Source: Deltaproteobacteria bacterium (GTDB lineage: Bacteria; Desulfobacterota; Desulfobaccia; Desulfobaccales; 0-14-0-80-60-11). From it: DNA of 35,623 nucleotides. Location: the NCBI GenBank assembly GCA_016208235.1, contig JACQYN010000017.1, forward strand, positions 1-35,623, in the 5' to 3' direction. The translations under genes were made by a program, and so were the position numbers. Shown here in pieces: positions 31,576 through 35,623 of this stretch. Positions within the stretch are counted from its first letter, which is position 1, and every line of letters begins with the position of its first letter. The notes under the pieces are model-generated. The model searched no databases, was not told where the DNA came from, and saw only the letters and a list, made by a program, of their open reading frames with translations.

Positions 31576-32766
31576 ATGCCAAGGCAGGAAAAGGTTTTCT
31601 CAGTTTTTGTAGCCTCTCCTGGTGACGTGCAGGATGAGCGTGAGCGGTTAGAGGAAATCATAAAAGAACTTAATCTTGCTTGGAGCCGCGAGCTTGGGAT
31701 TCGGCTTGATCTGTTGCGTTGGGAGACACATGCTTACCCAGGTATTTCTGAAGACCCTCAGGCAGTGATTAATGAGCAAATCCCGGATGATTATGACCTA
31801 TTTATTGGGATAATGTGGTCACGCTATGGCACACCCACGGGCCGAGCCGGTTCGGGTACTGTTGAGGAATTTCAAAAGGCAAAACAGCGGTATGATGTGG
31901 ATCAGGCAAGCGTAAAGATAATGTTCTATTTCAAAGATGCCCCACTTTCTCCAAGCGAAATTAATCCGGAACAATTGGCACAAGTACAAGCCTTCCAGAA
32001 GTCACTCGGTGAAGAAGGGGCATTACACTGGAAGTTCAAGGACATCCAGGAGATTGAAAAAATTTTGCGGCTACACCTCACTCGGCAAGTCCAAGAGTGG
32101 GTCAAATGTGGTGAGGCATCTAAGACAATTATGTCACCGAAAGGAGGGCTATCTCAGAAAATTATGGATTCCAAGCAAAGAGAGGATGAAGATCTGGGCC
32201 TGATAGATCTTATCGAGATCTTCGATGAGAGATTCAAAGAACTCGGAGAAATAGGACAACGTTTAGGGAAGTCTACCGAGGAATTGGCTGAACGGATCAA
32301 CACAAGGACAAAAGAAGTCCAGGAAGCGATGGAACAAACGCATGGCCAAGTTGACCGAAATTTGGCAAAAAGACTGATGGAAAGAGCAGCTGCAGATATG
32401 GACCAGTATGTTGAGAGGGTTGAAGCGGAAATTCCCTTGTTTTCACATAATCTTGATGAAGGCATGAACGCATTAATAGATACTACAAAGCTCATGGTTG
32501 AGTTTGATGTAAGTAAGTCAGACGGTACGGAAGCACAAGAAGCTTTAAAAGCAGTAGGAATACTGAGTGAGACACTCACATCAACAGAAAGCATGATCAG
32601 TCAATTTCGAACGAGCGTATCCTCTATACCAAGAATGACTTCTGTTTTAAATAAATCAAAGCGAAGAGTGACGGCGGTCCTCGATCGTCTCATCGAACAA
32701 TTCGGAATTGGCCAGAGGCTTACAAGAGAGGCTGAGCAGGCGATATCGAACATACTAAAAAAATAG
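31576..32766 (+). CDS. DUF4062-domain protein with helical C-terminal half
   Basis: 396 residues. The N-terminal about 110 residues fit the DUF4062 pattern: FSVFVASPGDVQDERERLEE, LRWETHAYPGISEDPQAVIN, DDYDLFIGIMWSRYGTPT and GTVEEFQKA. DUF4062 is considered TIR-like in fold and often forms the N-terminus of STAND/NTPase and other conflict-type proteins. Here the remainder (about 200-396) is charged helix and coiled coil without a recognised catalytic domain. GGAG lies eight bases before the ATG, and a TATAAG box is about 30 bases further up. The DNA is clearly less GC-rich than the chromosomal genes before the rrn operon, which suggests acquisition. A defence role is inference only. Confidence 0.75.
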   Translation: MPRQEKVFSVFVASPGDVQDERERLEEIIKELNLAWSRELGIRLDLLRWETHAYPGISEDPQAVINEQIPDDYDLFIGIMWSRYGTPTGRAGSGTVEEFQKAKQRYDVDQASVKIMFYFKDAPLSPSEINPEQLAQVQAFQKSLGEEGALHWKFKDIQEIEKILRLHLTRQVQEWVKCGEASKTIMSPKGGLSQKIMDSKQREDEDLGLIDLIEIFDERFKELGEIGQRLGKSTEELAERINTRTKEVQEAMEQTHGQVDRNLAKRLMERAAADMDQYVERVEAEIPLFSHNLDEGMNALIDTTKLMVEFDVSKSDGTEAQEALKAVGILSETLTSTESMISQFRTSVSSIPRMTSVLNKSKRRVTAVLDRLIEQFGIGQRLTREAEQAISNILKK

Positions 32767-32839
32767 CATGTAGGTAAGCATTTATTTCTATACATTGAAT
32801 GTATACTTTTAAGACAGATTTGATATTTGAGATTCTAAA

Positions 32840-33067
32840 ATGAAACAAGAGACACTTAATACCCTGATGGTGGCTAGGACGCTATTCGATAAAGCACAAA
32901 AATTATGTAGTGTCGATGACAAGTTTTTAGCGTCTGCTGGTATTGTTGTTTTGCAGGATGCGCTTGAGTTGGTTTTATATTCTTGTTTAGAAATTATTAT
33001 GAGACGGCAAGAGGTGCTATTGATAAGCTACTTATTGACACCATTGGCAAAGAATTCACAGGAATAA
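32840..33067 (+). pseudogene. N-terminal fragment of a frameshifted hypothetical gene
   Basis: ATG frame MKQETLNTLMVARTLFDKAQKLCSVDDKFLASAGIV... (positions 32840-33067). It is helical to about residue 50 (QDALELVLYSCLE) and then changes to an unlike sequence and stops. The good coding sequence continues in another frame (GAIDKLLIDTIGKEF...) from about 33014. Together they look like one protein of about 330 residues broken by a single frameshift near 32985-33015. It could be a real mutation or a sequencing error. Confidence 0.6.
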
Positions 33068-33858
33068 TGCTCAACGAACTAATTCGAAAGGAAGAGACTA
33101 AGAATTATATTGAGAATGCTTGCAAACTATTTGACGAAGGGGAATATTATAATGCATTAATTGAAATAAGGAAAGCAATATTCATAGAAGTTGAAGAGGA
33201 ATATTCAGTTGAAGGGTGGAAGGAACATCCTCGAAATGAATATCTAGGACTACTCCGCAGTATGGGTATGGGAGGATCGAAGGCACGGTGGCATACAAAA
33301 AATAAGGAATGGATTGGCGAAAATGTTAAAGACCCTTTTGATTATATACAATTTGACCATGAAAACCTGAGGGCCGACCTGATGGAATGGGGAGTAACAA
33401 CGCAAGATTTTTGGAATTTATGGAGACTTACCCCCCAAGTCTTCAGATTTAAGGAATCAAAAGAATGGATTATTAAAGAAGAACTTAAATATGTATCGGA
33501 GAGGGCAACGAGGGAAAACACCAAGTATTGCCTAGATAGAGCGGTATCATTGATCTTAAAAAAGCAAGGCCATATTGATTTAGGTCGTTATTTAGCTCAA
33601 GGTAACTATAAGGAAATTAGGATTAAGTCAAAAAAACAACAACATATTTTCGCCAAAGCTCAAAGTGATTCCCAGGTTGTTGGGCAATTAGAAGAAGGAC
33701 ATGTCTACTCAGCACAAGCTATTGTTTCAGGATTCGATGGAAATAGCAAATTTGTACTAATTTCACACTTTGAATTGGAACCTAGGAAAATATGGTTTGG
33801 ATATGCGCAGAATGAATTCTGTGAAATTATAGAGTCCCATCCCGAACTCGGTAGTTAA
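32983..33858 (+). CDS. hypothetical protein, C-terminal part of frameshifted gene
   Basis: The open frame gives up to 291 residues. Plausible protein begins about GAIDKLLIDTIGKEFTG; the first residues are out-of-frame sequence. The N-terminal part is helical (NYIENACKLFDEGEYYNALIEIRKAIF), reminiscent of HEPN- or TPR-like helical repeats. The C-terminal part is mixed (EELKYVSERATREN..., then a beta-rich end). No known domain assigned. The DNA is strongly AT-rich for this genome. The last eight residues, ESHPELGS, and the stop codon are encoded by the 5S-derived sequence starting at 33835, so the native C-terminus is missing or was replaced. It probably forms one unit with the DUF4062 gene. Confidence 0.6.
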   Translation: MFRNYYETARGAIDKLLIDTIGKEFTGIMLNELIRKEETKNYIENACKLFDEGEYYNALIEIRKAIFIEVEEEYSVEGWKEHPRNEYLGLLRSMGMGGSKARWHTKNKEWIGENVKDPFDYIQFDHENLRADLMEWGVTTQDFWNLWRLTPQVFRFKESKEWIIKEELKYVSERATRENTKYCLDRAVSLILKKQGHIDLGRYLAQGNYKEIRIKSKKQQHIFAKAQSDSQVVGQLEEGHVYSAQAIVSGFDGNSKFVLISHFELEPRKIWFGYAQNEFCEIIESHPELGS

Positions 33859-33938
33859 GCCCTGCCGGGCCGATGATACTACATGGGTTCACAGGCTGGA
33901 AGCCTGTGAACCCAAGGGAAAGTAGGACGCCGCCGGAT
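33835..33938 (+). pseudogene. 5'-truncated 5S rRNA copy 2 with inserted palindrome
   Basis: From TCCCATCCCGAAC the sequence follows the intact 5S with one mismatch up to GATGATACTAC, then again from GGGAAAGTAGGACGCCGCCG. Between them the normal short hairpin tip is replaced by GGGTTCACAGGCT, GGA, AGCCTGTGAACCC (33885-33913), a perfect 13-bp inverted repeat. The first 31 or so bases of 5S are absent. It cannot give a normal 5S. Confidence 0.88.
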
Positions 33939-33955
33939 TTATTTTCCTAGCCACC

Positions 33956-33987
33956 AACCCCGCGTCTTGATGGAGGCGGGGTTTTTT
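33956..33987 (+). terminator. terminator 2, copy of the rrn terminator
   Basis: AACCCCGC...GCGGGGTT with an imperfect tip, then TTTTTT. It is clearly related to terminator 1 and at about the same distance from the 5S fragment. Confidence 0.88.
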
Positions 33988-33991
33988 ATTC

Positions 33992-34019
33992 TTGACAGGC
34001 TGCCAAGTTGGCCATAATT
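33992..34019 (+). promoter_or_regulatory. promoter candidate for the toxin-antitoxin unit
   Basis: TTGACA at 33992-33997, 16-base spacer, ATAATT at 34014-34019, directly after terminator 2 and 43 bases before the antitoxin start. GGCTGCCAAGTTGGCC in the spacer is partly palindromic and could be an operator. Confidence 0.55.
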
Positions 34020-34061
34020 TATTTGTAGAAATTATTTATGAAAATTAGGGGGATATGCCCC

Positions 34062-34277
34062 ATGGAACCGAGTATCAATCAGGATTTGCTGGCCAAAATT
34101 GAGGCCATCGCCCAAGGACCGAACGCCGATTTGTTCAGACGCTTGGTAGACATCCTCTATAACCAAGAAGAATATTTCTCCGCCGAAGACCTGGCGGAGA
34201 TTGAGCGAGGGGAAGAGGAAATTCGGCGGGGAGACTATGTCAGCCTGGAAGAGTATGAAAGGACCCGAGGCTTGTGA
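34062..34277 (+). CDS. antitoxin of RelE/ParE-type module
   Basis: About 71 residues from ATG 34062 (AGGGGGA upstream); the frame is open from 34038, which lacks a ribosome-binding site. The C-terminal half AEDLAEIERGEEEIRRGDYVSLEEYERTRGL is the acidic 'neutralising' segment typical of antitoxins paired with RelE/ParE toxins. Its stop overlaps the toxin start (GTGA), so the two are translationally coupled. Such antitoxins usually repress their own promoter. Confidence 0.8.
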   Translation: MEPSINQDLLAKIEAIAQGPNADLFRRLVDILYNQEEYFSAEDLAEIERGEEEIRRGDYVSLEEYERTRGL

Positions 34278-34537
34278 CTTATAGGGTGGAATTAGCCCGG
34301 CAGGCTGAAAAGATGTTGGACCGCTTGGACCGGGTTACCGAAAAACGCATCAGAGACCGCTTAAAAGAACTATCTCCAAATCCTTACGACCCCAGACTTA
34401 CAGACGATGTCATCATGGAAGAGGGAAAGAAATATACCAGAGTAGGAAACTGGCGGGTTGTTTTCCGAGTGGAAGAATCAGATAAACTTATTTTCATCAC
34501 GGCTATTCAACACCGGAGCAAGGTCTATCGAAAGTGA
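34274..34537 (+). CDS. RelE/ParE-family toxin
   Basis: 87 residues from a GTG start that overlaps the antitoxin stop by four bases. MTYRVELARQAEKMLDRLDR and the end YTRVGNWRVVFRVEESDKLIFITAIQHRSKVYRK match the RelE/ParE fold, including the basic C-terminus. Whether it cuts mRNA on the ribosome or targets gyrase cannot be told. A degenerate 5S copy starts a few bases after its stop. Confidence 0.85.
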   Translation: MTYRVELARQAEKMLDRLDRVTEKRIRDRLKELSPNPYDPRLTDDVIMEEGKKYTRVGNWRVVFRVEESDKLIFITAIQHRSKVYRK

Positions 34538-34542
34538 ATTCA

Positions 34543-34675
34543 TTGGTGGCCAGCACATTGGCCACACCTACCCCCATCCCGAACCCGGCAGTTAACCCCT
34601 GCCGGGCCGATGATACTACACGGGTTCACAGGCTGGAAGCCTGTGCCACCAAGGGAAAGTAGGACACCGCCGGAT
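34543..34675 (+). pseudogene. degenerate near-full-length 5S rRNA copy 3 with inserted palindrome
   Basis: TTGGTGGCC at the start corresponds to the 5S 5' end and CCACACC to the next conserved block. The following CCCATCCCGAACCCGG and GCCGATGATACTAC match 5S well. The same hairpin position as in copy 2 holds CACAGGCT, GGA, AGCCTGTG (34627-34645) with the family's CCACC tail. Helix II is not preserved, so it is probably not functional. Confidence 0.85.
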
Positions 34676-34691
34676 TTAATTTCCTGGCGCC

Positions 34692-34724
34692 AAGCCCGCC
34701 TCTTGACGGAGGTGGGCTTTTTTT
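34692..34724 (+). terminator. terminator 3, diverged copy of the rrn terminator
   Basis: AAGCCCGCCTC...GAGGTGGGCTT, an 11-bp stem with one G-U, then TTTTTTT. Compared with terminator 1, a C-to-G change on the left is matched by G-to-C on the right, so pairing is retained. Confidence 0.9.
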
Positions 34725-34761
34725 ATTATTTTGGCAGATAAATTATGGAGTTTAAAAAGCC

Positions 34762-34983
34762 ATGTCTTCCCTTGTTCAAACCATAAATAATTTTCTGGAT
34801 GAATTCTCCCGCCTTTCCCTTGAGGATCAGGGAATGCTCTTGGACATCCTCAAAAAGCGCAATATTGAGCAAAAAAGGATGAGGATTGTTCGAGAAGTCA
34901 AAGAAGCTCAGAGAGAGCATAAGAAAGGACTGACCAAGAGAGGCACGGTGGAGGATTTAATGAGGGACCTGGAAAGTGATTGA
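34762..34983 (+). CDS. orphan antitoxin-like small protein
   Basis: 73 residues. FSRLSLEDQGMLLDILKKR then REVKEAQREHKKGLTKRGTVEDLMRDLESD is the pattern of small antitoxins that normally precede a RelE/ParE-like toxin. No toxin follows: the next 350 bases are repeats. It is preceded by GGAG about 15 bases upstream and weak spacing. The toxin may have been lost, or the protein may act against a toxin elsewhere. Confidence 0.65.
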   Translation: MSSLVQTINNFLDEFSRLSLEDQGMLLDILKKRNIEQKRMRIVREVKEAQREHKKGLTKRGTVEDLMRDLESD

Positions 34984-35332
34984 AATTGTCTGGGGCCCAA
35001 AATCACAGGCCTTCAGCCTGTAATAGCAAGCTGCGGTCAAAAAGGTAACATTGTCATTCTGAGCGCAGCGAATGAAACTCAAAATACGAGATTCGTCACT
35101 CCGCTTCGCTCCGTTCAGAATGACAGCTCAATATTACTTCTATGACAGCAACTTGGTATAAAAGCGCACCGGCTGGAAGCCGGTGCCACCAGTAAAGGAA
35201 ATGGTGGGCAGTGCCCAACCTACAAGCTACAAGCCTGTGCCCCCCCTCCTATTTTTGATCTTCAAACTTTGAACTTTGAACCTGGAACTTTGAACTCCCA
35301 AATAAGTCCGGATTGACAGAAGGTCGCTTGTT
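34984..35332. other. repeat-filled intergenic region
   Basis: About 350 bases. ACAGGC/GCCTGT at 35005-35021; TGTCATTCTGAG repeat copy 2 at 35052-35125; an AGCAACTTGGTAT fragment at 35147-35159 that matches one end of the 103-bp element; CACCGGCTGGAAGCCGGTG at 35167-35185; and a tandem of TTTGAAC units at about 35264-35296. No gene seen. Confidence 0.6.
35052..35125. repeat. TGTCATTCTGAG palindromic repeat, copy 2
   Basis: TGTCATTCTGAG (35052-35063) faces TTCAGAATGACA (35114-35125), with inner GCAGCGAATGA/CGCTTCGCTC sequence. Diverged copy of 14802-14873. Confidence 0.72.
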
Positions 35333-35623
35333 TCATTGACCGAGGACCCGGTTTAGCACTTCCTGGAGTTTGGCCACGGTGTAGGGCTTCTGGATGAAGC
35401 CCGCCAGCCCTTGGCCGATGAATTGCTCCATTGCGTCCTGCTCATCATAACCGCTGGAGAGGACCACACGCACGTCGGGCCCCAGACGGCGCATCTCCAG
35501 AAAGGCTTCCTCGCCGCCCATCCCGGGCATGGTGAGGTCAAGGAGAACGCAGTCGATTTCCTCCCTCTTCGCCCGGAAAATTATCAACCCTTCCTGGCCG
35601 TGGGCTGCAGTCAAAACCTTAAG
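35333..35623 (-). CDS. response-regulator receiver domain, C-terminal part (runs off window)
   Basis: The frame remains open to the right edge. The visible 97 residues are the larger part of a CheY-like receiver: VLLDLTMPGMGGEEAF holds the phospho-acceptor Asp, VVLSSGYDEQDA the Ser/Thr switch, and GFIQKPYTVAKLQEVLNRVL the conserved Lys and last helix. The SSGYDE and QKPYT wording and the end directly after the domain suit the receiver at the C-terminus of a hybrid sensor kinase. A stand-alone regulator is also possible. Confidence 0.88.
   Translation of the reverse strand, partial: LKVLTAAHGQEGLIIFRAKREEIDCVLLDLTMPGMGGEEAFLEMRRLGPDVRVVLSSGYDEQDAMEQFIGQGLAGFIQKPYTVAKLQEVLNRVLGQ

Noticed and set aside
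34543-34675. Treating the third 5S copy as a functional rRNA
   Set aside because: The 5' half does not keep helix II pairing and the hairpin tip is replaced by a palindrome, so it is listed as a pseudogene; expression was not testable here.
31495-34983. Prophage or integrative element with integrase
   Set aside because: No integrase, transposase, phage structural or conjugation gene is visible between the rRNA operon and 35332.

Overview
This window comes from a GC-rich, Gram-negative bacterium. The chromosomal genes have strong G/C third-position use, and a LolA-type lipoprotein carrier implies an outer membrane. The 16S/23S sequence style, the dprA/topA/trmFO grouping and the queA-tgt-yajC run suggest a Desulfobacterota ('deltaproteobacterial') lineage, perhaps near Desulfobacca. 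That placement is inference; a 16S search would settle it.

Layout. Positions 1-12217 are a co-directional minus-strand block, read from right to left: queA, tgt and yajC (queuosine tRNA modification plus the Sec accessory protein, but no secDF), a dynamin-like GTPase, dprA, an SNase-like nuclease, an orphan proteasome-beta-like hydrolase, topA and trmFO. Positions 12679-17555 read rightward: lolA, nadA, a very small histidine-kinase dimerisation-domain protein, ligA and acylphosphatase. Positions 17584-23148 read leftward: a methyltransferase, moeA, a cysteine hydrolase of the isochorismatase family and an ADP-forming acyl-CoA synthetase. A chemoreceptor with a zinc-binding-type extracytoplasmic sensor follows at 23585-25456. 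A complete rRNA operon (three promoter-like sites, boxA, 16S, tRNA-Ile, tRNA-Ala, boxA, 23S, 5S, terminator) fills about 25896-31494.

Downstream of the rRNA operon the character changes. Between 31495 and 34983 there are three AT-richer cargo units: a DUF4062 protein plus a frameshifted hypothetical gene, a RelE/ParE-type toxin-antitoxin pair, and an orphan antitoxin-like gene. The first two are each followed by a degenerate 5S rRNA copy and a terminator related to the true 5S terminator. Both degenerate 5S copies carry the genome's dispersed CAGGCTGGAAGCCTG palindrome in the same hairpin tip, and one cargo gene takes its stop codon from the 5S fragment. This cassette-like 5S-flanked architecture is the most unusual thing in the window.

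A second theme is the density of small repeats in intergenic DNA: two-armed elements built from 7-9 base tandem units, a pair of 103-bp inverted copies of a MITE-like element flanking the acyl-CoA synthetase, several families of short palindromes, and G-rich tracts. Some have intruded into genes (in-frame in queA, at the 3' ends of the methyltransferase and the acyl-CoA synthetase) and into the rRNA operon spacers. The window ends inside a response-regulator receiver domain on the minus strand.
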